A stretch of DNA of 64,000 nucleotides, from the NCBI RefSeq assembly GCF_047495875.1, contig NC_092459.1:93047560-93111559 (forward strand), in the 5' to 3' direction. Origin of the DNA: Pithys albifrons albifrons. Lineage: Eukaryota > Chordata > Aves > Passeriformes > Thamnophilidae. How positions within the stretch are numbered: position 1 is the stretch's first letter; every line of letters begins with the position of its first letter. Shown piece after piece: positions 25,301-36,460 of this stretch. The notes under the pieces were generated by a model, which saw only the letters and a list, made by a program, of their open reading frames with translations, had not been told where the DNA came from and made no database searches. The position numbers and the translations under genes are program-made.

Positions 25301-26340
25301 CCCAATGCTCTGCTGCTGCCTGTGAGCCTGGAGATTGCTCACTCTCTCGGTTCATTTTCTAGGGAAGAATAAGTTTTGCCAGCTCTATTCTTAATCTCTG
25401 TCAGTTCCAAGTGTGGGTCTTTTTCTTACACACGCTACACAGATGAATTGCACTCAGAGGAGTAGGTTAGCACATCTTTTGACTACATTTACACTATGGT
25501 GAAGTAGTGCCCACTATCAAATAAAGTGTGAAGCTTATGCCAGACTGGCAATTGATGTTGTCATTTTACAGTCGCATTAAATAAAATGCATAACCAGAAA
25601 GAAGAAGGAAGAGGAGGAAAAATATGTCCCTTCTAACATTGCCAAGCTATGCAATAATTGGGAAAATAAGGCAGTAGGAGTCCAAGATGAACACAGTATG
25701 TGTAATTTATAGGATCAGGGGAACTGAGCAAACAGAATGAGCCAGAGAATTTGACATGTGTGGGGAGAAATGCACACTTTAACCCATGCAGTTTATTTAC
25801 TTTGGGGAACAAGAAGATGGCTGAAAGGTACATTATAACATGAAACAATCTTAATATTTGCACTTTGGTACCTCCCTGGTGCATCACTGGCACTTTGCAG
25901 AGCATGGCTTAAACAGACATACAGGTATAAACTTGCACATCGCAGGAGGGAGTGAACCACCTGATCTCTCCCACCACTCTTTGCTTTAATAATTCTCACC
26001 AGAGCTCAGCGTATTTTCCTTTCTGTTTAGTTTCACATAACAGAGATAGCCAACTTTTCTAATCCTACATGGTTCATACCAAAATCTTAACAGGGTGGAG
26101 CATGAGGATGACTCACTTGAGGACCTGCTGAAGAGCAGGTCTGGGCTGCCTTGCAGCTGAATCCCAGGGCATCTGGGTGGCATGAGCATTAGCAGCTACA
26201 GCCACTTGCTCCTCCCACAGAGAAGCTTCAGGTTGCCCAGAAATCTCCATGCTAGCCAAACACATAACAGACTCATATTTGACAAACTTTGGGACTCCTA
26301 TCTTAACTGCTTAAACACTTCAAGGATTTTACAGATCAAC
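19356..26340. other. About 7 kb of unique sequence, no gene seen
   Basis: I recognise no coding exon or RNA gene. Small landmarks are an A/C-repeat stretch near 22788-22799, a 17-base T run at 23546-23562 and an imperfect hairpin at 24392-24424. Overlapping open frames on both strands at 20859-21245 (106 and 116 codons) and a plus-strand frame at 22013-22321 (102 codons) lack any family signature. Confidence 0.6.
23546..23562. repeat. Poly-T run, 17 bases
   Basis: A plain 17-base T homopolymer with no retrotransposed body recognisable on either side. It accounts for the Phe-rich and Lys-rich segments of two opposite short frames that cross it. Confidence 0.9.
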
Positions 26341-26480
26341 CACCTTCACCCCGTGAAGTAGGTGATTAACAACATCACTGTATTACGAGTGCAGAAATAA
26401 ATAACTTACCCATGTTCACATAGGAAGACTATGGCCAAACTGGTAATAAGATCCAGATTTGCTACCTCCCACTCTGCTAC
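26341..26480 (-). mobile_element. Ancient MIR-like SINE trace, minus strand
   Basis: On the plus strand the block order follows the reverse complement of the MIR/CORE-SINE consensus. It runs CCCCGTGAAGTAGGT, a divergent A/T-rich gap, ATAACTTACCCATGTTCACA, then TAGGAAG...GGCCAAACTGG and AGATCCAGATTTG. The family equivalents are CCCTGTGAGGTAGGT, TAACTTGCCCAAGGTCACACAG and GGGATTCGAACCCAGG. Divergence is high, as expected for an insertion predating the bird radiation. The tRNA-derived head is mostly unreadable. Confidence 0.5.
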
Positions 26481-28120
26481 ACCACAGAAATGTGACATAT
26501 TTCCACAAGCTGTGCTCTAGAAGACAAGGGAAAGAGATGGGGAACAGTCATAAAGGAAAAAAATATCACCAAAAAGTGTATGGCAATACAAACCTATCTT
26601 TTGCTGTGGTGGTTTAGCATTTGCAAGTATTAAGAGAAACAAAGGAACTGTCCAAACTTTCCAGGAACAATTTTGCTTTAGAAGGTCTGAGAAGAGAGGT
26701 TCATAAGGCAAAGAATAAAGGCTTTCATCTGGGTTATTTTTCCTACTGTATAAAAAAGAAGATGTAAATTGCAATTCAGAGAACTAGTGAAGGGGAGAGG
26801 GAACTAAAGACAAGCTGAATCGTGTTTAATAAAGAGGTTTCTTGTCATTCCTCGCAGGATTCTATCCAGCTGGCACATCTCATTCCTATCACAAGCTGCA
26901 CTCTAATTCACTGCTAGTGAATTAGAGGGTGTGTTATTGCTCCAGCAATATCACCTACAGACCTATTTAGCCTCAGTGTAGGGACAGAATTTTTTCCTAG
27001 TAAATCTAGGCTACCAGAAAATATTGGATCATGACTAAACTTAGTTTCACATGTCCTGCTTCTATGTGATATTCCAGCCTGAACTGCACCCAGACCAGTC
27101 ATTCATAACAGAAGAAAGCAGAGTTATCAAAGTAAATAGTGGCTGACGTGATTGATGCTGAGGAGAATAAAAGAGAGAGAAGAACAGTGGTGAAATTGGC
27201 ATGGTGCAAAAAGGCAGCCTAAAATTTATGCACCACTTTTTCTTTTTTCTTCACTACCATACCAAACATAACTCTGGAGTGTGTAGAACAGGGTACAAGC
27301 ACTGTGCATGAGTTGAGAGAAAAGAAAGTGGTGCCCTAGTATGTTTCATAACATGTCTTCATATTTCTCTCATCCCTAAACATTCTCTTGCTCTCCTAAT
27401 TCATAATTTTTCTTCTCCCCTGAAGCAAAACTTCAAAACATGAAATACAGTGTTCTTTTAGTGTATTTTTAAACCCTTATGGTAGAAAACTTTCAGCATT
27501 ATTCATAAAGCCTCACTCATTGAGCCTTTGGATTTCATTTGTATCCAAAATACTAAAAAAAAAAAAACCACACACCCCAAAAAACAACAAAACACAAAGA
27601 AATATTCTGACCCAAAGAAACTACAGATGACAAAATTCATAATTTACATGACTTAGAAAAACTACCTTAATGTACAGTGTGACTATACAGAATATACAGA
27701 ACAAGTTCCAATGACAAGTCAGGAATTATGATACAAAGTGAGAGTATGCAAATTGAGAGTCACTCCTTAGTGGATGTCAGGAAGCATAATTAGTTCCAGC
27801 ACAAAGTTGTCCAAGAGGTCTGAGTTTATTGGAGAAATAACTTTATAACAGGGCACCATGCATGACTTGGGCAAGTAACTGCATTTACAAATGAAGTGAG
27901 ACCAGCTTTGAGATCCACACAAATGGAAAGATTTGAAAAATTGCCAATAATATGTATAGCTAATGCCAAGTTATTCTGGAACCCATATATCTGCCAAATC
28001 AGTTGCATATATTGCAAATTAACCCGGTGATACAGGAAGAGAGGCAGGAATGTTCTGCCTAAGATGTGGGTGCCATTGGAATTTTTACAGCTGCACTTGA
28101 GCTGTAATTGGAACCAGTAG
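26481..28120. other. Unique sequence with a perfect small inverted repeat
   Basis: No gene was recognised. The stretch includes a perfect 12-bp inverted repeat (26901-26927, listed separately), a 13-base A run continuing into A/C-rich sequence (27555-27600), and otherwise ordinary AT-rich DNA. Confidence 0.6.
26901..26927. repeat. Perfect 12-bp inverted repeat, 3-base loop
   Basis: CTCTAATTCACT (26901-26912) is followed by GCT and then AGTGAATTAGAG (26916-26927), its exact reverse complement. As RNA or single-stranded DNA it would form a clean 12-bp stem. There is no T run that would make it a Pol III terminator. No mature-miRNA-length stem extends outward, since the flanking bases are not complementary. 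Function is unknown; it may simply be a small palindrome left by local DNA repair. Confidence 0.9.
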
Positions 28121-28362
28121 CCATCACGTGCCCATCATGGGCCAGTCCCGCAGCAATCGTGGACCAACCACATGCCCATCACATGCCCACCCTGCAGTTA
28201 CCACACCCAAATCATGCTCCAGCCATGTGCTTATCACATGGCAATCACAGTCCCACATGCGAAAATCATGTGGTACTCACAGGTCCATCCACCTCAGTCA
28301 TGCACCAATTCTGCTCCCATTCATGTGCCAATCATGTGCCAATCACAGTTCTGATCACTTGG
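28121..28362. repeat. Degenerate 11-bp minisatellite, about 22 units
   Basis: The stretch parses into units near 11 bp with the rough consensus MATCACATGCC (variants AATCATGTGCC, CATCACATGCC, AATCGTGGACC, AACCACATGCC, AGTCATGCACC). Units vary from 8 to 13 bases, and identity is best at 28175-28194 and 28319-28341. The array is GC- and CpG-richer than its flanks and full of E-box words (CATGTG, CACATG, one CACGTG). It generates repetitive His/Pro/Ser/Cys-rich frames in all three plus-strand readings. These are by-products of the repeat, not proteins I recognise. Confidence 0.75.
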
Positions 28363-28393
28363 TTCCCTTGATGGGAGCCTGCTTGGTGTGTGT

Positions 28394-28474
28394 GGAGCAC
28401 ATGATTGTGGAGCGATGGGGCGCTGATTGCTGCAGGTTTGCTGCAGGATGGGCGTGGCATGGGCGTGGCAATCA
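28394..28474. repeat. Inverted-orientation continuation of the 11-bp array
   Basis: Just downstream the same kind of unit reads on the opposite strand. GGAGCACATGATT and GTGGAGCGATG are reverse complements of AATCATGTGCTCC-type units. Two exact neighbouring copies of GGGCGTGGCAT/A (28449-28470) keep the 11-bp period, their complement being ATGCCACGCCC. A short GCTGCAGG duplication (28429-28447) interrupts. The GGGCGTGGC copies are also GC-box/KLF-like words. Together with the preceding array this gives a partial large inverted repeat. Confidence 0.55.
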
Positions 28475-29410
28475 AGAAAAGAGCCTTTGACCTCCGAGTG
28501 GGATACAGTGCTTCCCAACAGGTATCACTTTTCAAGGAGCAAAGGCACCTTTCCTCCTGTGCAATGGCTTCTGTGGCAGCTCTGGAAGGCACCACTGAGG
28601 TGCAAGGTCCCTTAGGCTCAGGGTCTGAGGATGCAGACCAGTGGAACATGAAATTCTAGTTTATGATTCAGTAGGAAAAAAGCTAACTACAGTCCACTGT
28701 ATCATAACTGGTTTGTGTCCTACATGCTTATGCAAATGTGAAGTTAACTTCTGTTGCTAGGACAGCACTGTTAGAGCTGTATGTTCCTGTCTAGGCTCAC
28801 ATTGCAAGTACAGCATAACCAACGACTGTTAATGAACATCTTAAGTTGCTCCTAACAAACAACTCTTGATTCTTTTATAGGACTAAATTATATAAATTAA
28901 CAGGAAGACACAAGAAGCAAAGGTCATTAAATGTTTTTAATGTGTTTACTTTGCACTAACGCACAACAGCTTGTAAAACTGCTTTTACAGTTTTTGTGGT
29001 AACACAAGCCAGGAAGCATTTTAGTGCAGCCAATTCTCTCAGAGTGGTTAGAAATGCACCATCATTTGAACTCTTAAAGTGACCCTTTCTGTTAAGAGAA
29101 GTAGTAGTAGACCTATGTCCTCCTAGGAAAATAGTGCTTGTAACAGCCATTAAAATATCTATGGTCATCAAAGTTTTGGGCTCTGTCTGGTGTTTTCATT
29201 TACATCTATGAAATCCAAACACACAAAAAATGCAAAAATATTGTGTGAAAGGCAAACAAATGCAAAAATTTTGATTGGATGTTTGTCACAGCCACTCAGT
29301 GCAGAAGTGCAGGACTCATAGGCACTGAGGAGCTAATCTGACCTTACATACACTATAGAGGTATCATTTCTCCTAGGAAGTGTTGTCACTCTTAAGCTCT
29401 CTTCCCTATG
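28475..29410. other. Unique sequence, no gene seen
   Basis: The first 180 bases remain GC-richer and then return to AT-rich sequence. Frames of 62-105 codons on both strands near 28330-28660 overlap the minisatellite and show no recognisable domain. Nothing else is identified. Confidence 0.55.
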
Positions 29411-29490
29411 ACTCTGAAGTCTTTGGCAGATCACATAATCACCTCTGCACTTCATTTCCCCATTTGTAGACTAGGGATAGGATTTTCCAG
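29411..29490 (+). mobile_element. Ancient MIR/CORE-SINE-like trace, plus strand
   Basis: The block TGAAGTCTTTGGCAGATCAC, then ATAATCACCTCTGCACTTCA, then TTTCCCCATTTGTAGACTAG, then GGATAGG follows the conserved SINE core 'CCTTGGGCAAGTCACTTAA', 'CCTCTCTGTGCCTCAGTTTCC', 'CATCTGTAAAATGGGGATAA'. Order, spacing and orientation all agree, with roughly 70% identity over the best part by eye. It is a very old insertion. Head and tail are not recognisable. Confidence 0.6.
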
Positions 29491-30378
29491 CTTTAAATGT
29501 CACAAACTCATATTTTCTGGAAGAAAGTCTCATTTGTTTCAGTTTTCAATTCTCTACTCAATGAAACAAACTCTACAGCTTATTAGAGGCATTTGTACAA
29601 TTACCCCATTCTGGCAGAAGTCTGCACATTTGATTACAAGCACAGAACATTCCCATCAGAATCCTTTTTACACTGGGGCATCCCTTTTTTTTTCAAGGTG
29701 GGTCATCTCTATTTTGGATTTTTGGTATATTAGAGAATTTTCAACTTAGCAGTAACAAAATCTGTGACAAGCCATTTTGAATTCCCTTTTCTACTGGCAT
29801 TTGCACCCATACTTGAAGTTGTAGATATAGCTGAATGTGAAGTCCTGATAAAGTAAAAAATGTGGGGGATTAGAGGAAATAATGAAACTAGCCAAGGGAA
29901 AACAAGTTAAAGTTAGGAGCAGAACTGGAAACCATGGAGGATAAACTACTATATTTTAAATTTAACTAAATTCTCTTTAACCTGAAGTTTGATGTTCTGA
30001 ATCTGACAGCAGCAGAAGACTGCTTTTACTCTCCTATCACTAGACCACATTGCTGGGTATGGTCCATTCAAGAAAGAATAAGCTCTATCCTCAGAGAACT
30101 GCAGGCTCAGTTAAAAACCCTAAGGCATTTTGCACCAACTCCTGTTTCCTCAGTCTTCTAAATTGCATGAGTGGAAAGCTCCCCTACTCCAAGCAGACAG
30201 AAAAATCTTTCCCCATAAAGAACAAATTGAAGAAGTTTCAACAGAATATAAATTTTAATAAATATGTACAATAAGGGAGCTACTGTGAGTGCTAAAAATA
30301 AATGTCTTCAAACATGATCAGAGCTGACACCAATGGGCCAACGTGTAAAGTTTACCAGGCCGTGGCACAGTGAATAAG
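29491..30378. other. Unique AT-rich sequence, no gene seen
   Basis: No coding sequence, RNA gene or transposon was recognised in this stretch, which leads up to the CR1 insertion at 30379. Confidence 0.6.
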
Positions 30379-30722
30379 AATCATAGAATCATAGAATTGA
30401 TTGGGTTGGAAAAGACCTCCGAGATCATCAAGTCCAACCCTTGGGCCAACTCCAGTCCATTTACCAGATCATGGCACTCAGTGCCACATCCAATCTCAGT
30501 TTAAAAACCTCCAGAGATGGGAAATCCACCACATCTGTGGGCAGCCCATTCCAATGCCTGATTACTCTCTCTGGAAAGAATTTTTTTCTGATATCCAACT
30601 TAAATTTCCCCTGGCAGAGCTTGAGCCCGTGTCCCCTTGTCCTATTGCTGAGTGCCTGGGAGAAGAGACCAACCCCCACCTGGCTAGAACTTCCCTTCAG
30701 GTAGTTGTAGACAGTGACATAT
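30379..30722 (-). mobile_element. CR1 LINE fragment, second subtype, minus strand
   Basis: The plus strand starts AGAATCATAGAATCATAGAAT (two runs), then TTGGGTTGGAAAAGACCTCC, GAGATCATCAAGTCCAACCC, then through the reverse complement of the ORF2 end to CAGGTAGTTGTAGACAGTGAC. The wording differs from the 10.4 kb copy (AAGACCTCCGAGATCATCAA versus GGGATCCACAAGGATCATGG), so it is another CR1 subfamily, of a type I associate with passerine genomes. Minus-strand translation of 30461-30679 reads uninterrupted with 'CQGKFKLDIRKKFFPERVIR' and 'HWNGLPTDVVDFPSLEVFK', the usual ORF2 C-terminus. The intact frame suggests it is younger than the other copies. It is 5' truncated at about 30722 and cannot be autonomous. 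Confidence 0.96.
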
Positions 30723-33700
30723 ATGTCTGTTGTAGGAATTTTTTGCCATTTTCAGAATCAGAAGCTCTGGTCCATCCAAGAGAGGGCTGAAAATGTTCCT
30801 TCTTTCAACTGTATTTTGCCAAGCAGACCCTGCAGTTCTGACCCTTACACCAAACACTCCATGTTGAGACACAGTAAAATCCTGCTCCACCCAAGAACTT
30901 TCCATAGCTGTGTCCTGAGGTGTCACCCACAGAGTCCTGTTAGTCATCCTCATGTCCTATCTCCTTTTACTGTCACTAGGCAGCAACTTTCTGCTCATGT
31001 GTTTCAGGGTTGCTGAAGGTTTCCTACTCTCTGGTTTAGGGTCTGCTAGGAAACGTGAGATATTTCAGAGCCAGGATGATGTTAACAATTGCAGACATTG
31101 ATTTCCTTCATCATTTTAACAGAAAACAGTGACAGCAGTAAATCTGGTCTGACAGCTGAAATTATGAGAATTACTGTCCTGAAAGAAAGCTCTGTAAGGT
31201 TTATAAAGCTCATAATTTTTTTAAAGGAAAATTATGTTTTACTCTGGGCATTTTAGGATCACAGGGTAAATTACATTGGATACTAAATGAGCTTAAGACA
31301 AGCTGCATCTCTGAGCTTGAGCTTTCTGGCTGACACATAAAAGGGAAGTTCAGAAACTGGGAATAGTTCAGAAAAGGGTTGGAGGAATGGATCTGTGGCT
31401 TGAAAACCCGTCTTTTTCTGAAAGACTGTATAGATTTGAACTTATCCAAAGTAATTTGAATGCTTTACTTGATCATCGTTTGTAAGCTCATTCATGCCAA
31501 AAATATTTCCCATCTTATAAATCATAGAGTCTACTTCAAGCTTTTAGACGGATATGAAAAGTCCGATGGCTAGAGCAGACAAATCAGACTAAAAGTAATG
31601 TGCATTCTTACTAGGTAGGTAAATTAGCACTAAAATAGTCTACTTGACCTGTTATATACCCTGTCACTTGAAGACTTAATAGCAAAACCAAATGTCTTTC
31701 AAAAATATAAGCTTTTGTTGAATTCAGATCAATAAGCTTGATGTGAGAATGGCTGGTGGTCACTGTTAGAATCTGGCCTCTGTCTTGAAATCCAGGAATC
31801 TACACAAATGCTGTGGTTCTGTAGGGATATTTTCACACCTTTAGTATTAATTTTCCACTGATGCAAGCACTGTCGAATATAAACTTTCTGGATATAAAAG
31901 AAAACAAACCTGATGGATCTCTGCAAGCATACAAAAGTTGTGCTGAATGACTCCAGGTCATTCATCACAGAATTATAACACAAATAAAGGTAATGCAGTT
32001 CTGATCTATTCATGAACAGCACTCGCTGAGTGACACTCACCAAAGATGAAGATCCCACCCAGCATGAGTTTTCTACCAAAAACACTTGCCGAGTGCTGAG
32101 GCTCTGTGTACCACAGGTGCTGGGATGGTGCACAAGAGCAGGGTGACTATTTCCGACCAGATTATTGAGCTCAGATCGCTCATCCCACACCATCACCTAC
32201 TCTCTTGGACCTCATAAACCTCTCAGGACTGCATTCAGACAACTACATTCACTGTGGTCTTTGGAGCAAACCTGGCTCATTTTGAAGTAGTTGCTGTGGC
32301 CCAGATAAGCACAACAGACCAACACATCCAACATTAGACCAGATGTATTTTGAAGGGAAGTGCATCTCAAAAACACAATTCTTGATCCATTAATCCTTGG
32401 TCCATTAATCCGCAATCCATGGTCCACTTATGCTCTGAAAAAGTCCTGTGAAGTGCATCTCCTATTGTGTACAATCTATTTTAGTTTCAGTTTATTTTGA
32501 GTTTAAACAAGGAAGAGAAGCCCTGTGTTAAGATTTTAAAAAAATGGTACCTCTCAATAATTTCTAACTGCAGTCTCCTGTCCTTGCCAGTCCACAAGCC
32601 TGTCAAAAACTTCAAGGCTTTCAATATGGACATGTGAGGAATCTTGTCTGGCAAAGCAGACTTTGCTTATTAACATTTTCTGCCCCAAGTTTTACACCTC
32701 TTAAGACTAACCCAGAAAACAAAGTAAGGACCTAGTGCAAAAGCTTGGGTTAGAGCCCAATAAAAACGAGGATTGTTCAACTTCTGTCTCTTTAAAGAAA
32801 AATCAGTGCCCAGAATACCTCCCACTGACCACCCATGAATCATAGCATTCTAAAATCAAATACTTTGTGAAAATTGCAGTTTAATAAGAAAAGCAAAATC
32901 CAGAGTATTGTTTTGTTACATATGCTTTGCTAAGTTTGCTTCTCATACATAATATTTTCTAAGGTATTGGGAAAAATACATAACACATTTTTCTAAAATA
33001 TAAACAATTATCTGAGAAGCCACCACTGAATCCTGCTCTAAAGCCTTTAAGAAACTGAAAATACTGGCATATTTGGGAGTAAAATTAGGGAATCACACAA
33101 AATTCCCAGATATCTCATGCGCAAGTGTTTTACTTGACTTTAGTGAAAATAAAAGTGATGGACAATGCTGTGTCAAGATTATGGCTACTTGATGAATAAT
33201 TGTTCCTATGGGTGACTCTGCCCCAGAAAGTCGTACTTCTCTTTCTCCACCTCAGCGAAAATGAATTGGCTGAACTTTTCCGGGCTCTTTGTAGGGACAT
33301 TCTAGAGGCCCTTTATTATGACTTTTATAACTACTCGTTTTTAACACTGCATTGTCATTTAAATGGGTGTCCACCTATACTGTATATAAATTGAAGAAAT
33401 AGTATATATTTTCTTCAAAAACATTGCCATCTTGAAGATAATAGAATGTGATTATCACTTATCCCCATCTGACTCCTTCTTCATTGAACGCTTATGGTTT
33501 CCCCTGGCACCTCTAACCTGCAAGAACTTTAAAATACTGTGGTTTTGCCAAATAAAGCAGGACTAAAATGACCATGTTGAGTTAGCCAGCTAAAACATTA
33601 ATAATTCAAATGCATAGTTCAATATTTGGAAATTTTTAGGACCATCTAAGACAAGTAACATCCAGGTCATTGTTGATTTAAGACTTTGATTTGAATATAG

Positions 33701-36460
33701 GAAAATATATTAAATATTTCAGCTGTATAAATCTCTAGAGCAATTAAAATAAAAACGTTCTGTAACCGTACTACTAAAATTTTAACTAGACAATAAATCT
33801 CAGGCTGTGTGGGACCATCAAAAGGCTTTTATTACTCTGTTCTTGCTTTTAACTTACAGATTATTACAAATATACTTATTTAATTATTATTATGATAAGT
33901 TCTGTAACTAAAACAATACTGAAGTTCTCAATATGTAGCTGACTGTTCAATTTTCTCCAAAGCATTGCTTAGGAAGAAAAGCCTTTTCTTTACTGAAGTT
34001 TCATATTTTACAAGCAAATTCAAGTGGTTTTGAACAATATTTACTATTTGGTAGGCATATACACTTTCCTAGTGGGAAAATAATTAATAGTAGTCAGAGA
34101 CTACTACTTGTTTAATATCCCCTTTTGAAATTCCCATAACTAGATAGAAAAGTCACAAGAAAAATGCAACTTTCATTAAACAAACTGCAAAATAGTCATC
34201 CCTGAGAAGCCACTGAGGTACATTTGTAATCAAATAACTCTCTACATAACTAAAGCGCATTTTTGGCTTTCCTACTTTTCTCAAAAGGAAACTGCTCACT
34301 ACTAAAATATAGCTTTTAATTTGTGGAGGGTAAAAATTTAGTACTTAATAAGTATACTTACCAAAAACTTTTAAAAAATTAATAGAAACCAAATAAATCT
34401 TAGCTATTAAAAAAAATCTGACACACAGGTTGAGTTATACCAGCCAGCACAAGTACACAGTAAGATTCCAGATGTGCTATTTTCCTGTACACTGACAGCT
34501 ATCAAACCCACCCCTGCAATAAAAAAGTCCTGAAATGGGTTTTTAATCAGGTCTAGATTTCCATTAGCCCATGAGGACTGATGTCTGTGTTGTGGTTTTT
34601 ATTCTTTACAGCACATGCCATTGCTCTTAATATGTGGGGAACACATATTAAGTCTAAACCTTTTTTCAGTAACCTCTTAAATGGATTTTTTCATATCTAA
34701 ATTGAAGCCAAATAAATGTTATTAACAGCTGTATTTTTGCAAAGTAGTTGAAGGAAGGGTTAAACTCAGGATTGCTCAATTAACATTTTCCAGGCACCAC
34801 GTAAGGGCCAACATGTTCAAGGGATGGACAATGTTAAAAAAGGCTCTGAAGTATGAAAAAATGTCAAGGGAATTCAAATAACATGACAAGTCTCAATAAA
34901 AATAAAATAAACCCCCATCTTTGTCTTTGAAAAAGATTCAGAGTTTGGCTTCATACTAATTCCCATCTTCCTGGAAACTGTTAGATCGATATCAATTTCT
35001 TCTTATATATTTATTGTAAACATTGGTACAAGATGTCCTGATTGTTTCCAGGAAAATCCCATTAGTTACAGTTGTACAGAATCAATTTCATATAAGAATC
35101 ATGCAGCACAGTTACAGACAAAAAAAAATCTGTAGGCATCTTGTGCAATGAACAAACCATTGTGGTTTGTATGCTTTGAAAAACTTCAGCAGAACAATTG
35201 GCATCAGTAAAAATACTGCAAATTAAAGATATTAAATGAAGCTGTTGGGGAAAAAAACATTCAACCAAAGTTAAAAGGCTAACAGAAAAAAGTAAATTAC
35301 TACTATTGTTTGTGCCCTAAAAGGATGTAATTTACCTCAATCAGATCATGCAGACCAATATTTGGACTCATTAAGAAGCTGGCATATTTCTTTACTTTGA
35401 GCAAATGTTGAGAATTTGACATTTTATACCTTTGCAGTGCAAAGATCATTTACAATTACTGCCAAAGTAATAGACCCCTGTATGAAAAAAATGGTCAGTC
35501 ATGTGAAGCTTATAAACCAGCCTGCCTTCCACTTCCCCAGTCTAACTGTAAATAACAAATCCTCCGAAAAGCAAATCCAAAAAGTACAAGCAAAACCTTA
35601 CTTAAATTTTCAGCATAAAGGCACATTTTGAATCAAGGGCAAAGTTTAAATTGCCCCTCAGCAACTCCAAAAAAGGCTTTATTTTTGACATGGCTATGGA
35701 GAGACGTGTCAATTCAGTAAAATTAAAGAGTAGGGTTCCTATTTTGTGAACCCTCAGTTGTGGAAATTATCCTCGGATTGCCATAGAGCAACATCAATTT
35801 ACACTAGCTGAAAAGCCACCTGAGGAGGACCTTCTTGCTTCTCTTTCTGCTTCCAGACTGGAAAACCAAAAGTCCTTCACAGCAGAAGCTCAAGTCCTGA
35901 CAGTATCATAGCTTTACAAGGAACAAAACCCAACAGCAGCAGCCCATCTCTGTGGGCAGCAGCCCCATCCAGGGTAGCCACTTTTGCCACTGCTGCCTTG
36001 AGCAACCAAAAGCAAGCAGTGCCTGCCTCATGTCAGTGCCCAGGTCTCCACTGTCCAGAACTTTGTGCTGAGGCAAGAGAAAGAACAGGACCAGCTATGC
36101 TGGCCTTGCCTTTGTGTGCAGAAGGGTTTGCACTCTGGGCCTGACATTTGGAGCCTCACCATGTTCCTTGGATGCAACAGGGAGCCCTCTCCAAGCTCAG
36201 AGAAGGCAGGAACAGTCTCGCATCTCCCCACTTGCCACAATCCAAACAAATTCCACACCACACAGGAGCACCCATATTCATAGCATAAGGTGAGATTCCT
36301 TCAAGTTTTCATCCACAACAATGTTTGTTGCTTGAGTTTAAATCAGATCCACACATAACTGAGTCTTTCTATAAAGGGATGGAATACTAGAGAAAGACTT
36401 ATGACATTCATGCTAATACCAAATGAGTTTGTGATGATTTATGTTTATTAGAAAAAAGAA
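30723..36460. other. About 5.7 kb of unique sequence, no defended gene
   Basis: No known gene is seen. The most notable open frame is 155 codons on the minus strand at 31729-32196 (see findings). A 15-bp tandem duplication lies at 32382-32426. The stretch 33400-35400 is very AT-rich. A GC-richer patch at about 35910-36260 contains short opposing frames (72-77 codons) without recognisable domains. Confidence 0.55.
32382..32426. repeat. 15-bp short tandem repeat, 2 to 3 copies
   Basis: TTGATCCATTAATCC (32382-32396) is followed directly by TTGGTCCATTAATCC (32397-32411), one mismatch apart, and then by a degenerate third copy (GCAATCCATGGTCCA). The 15-base period keeps the reading frame, so a minus-strand frame across it shows a small repeated peptide. 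No function is implied. Confidence 0.85.

Noticed and set aside
28108..28490. Repetitive His/Pro/Ser/Cys-rich frames of 60-120 codons in all plus-strand readings
   Set aside because: All three frames are open at once because the 11-bp minisatellite lacks stop triplets. This is not evidence of a repeat protein.
30401..30790. 129-codon plus-strand frame
   Set aside because: It is the antisense reading of the minus-strand CR1 at 30379-30722.
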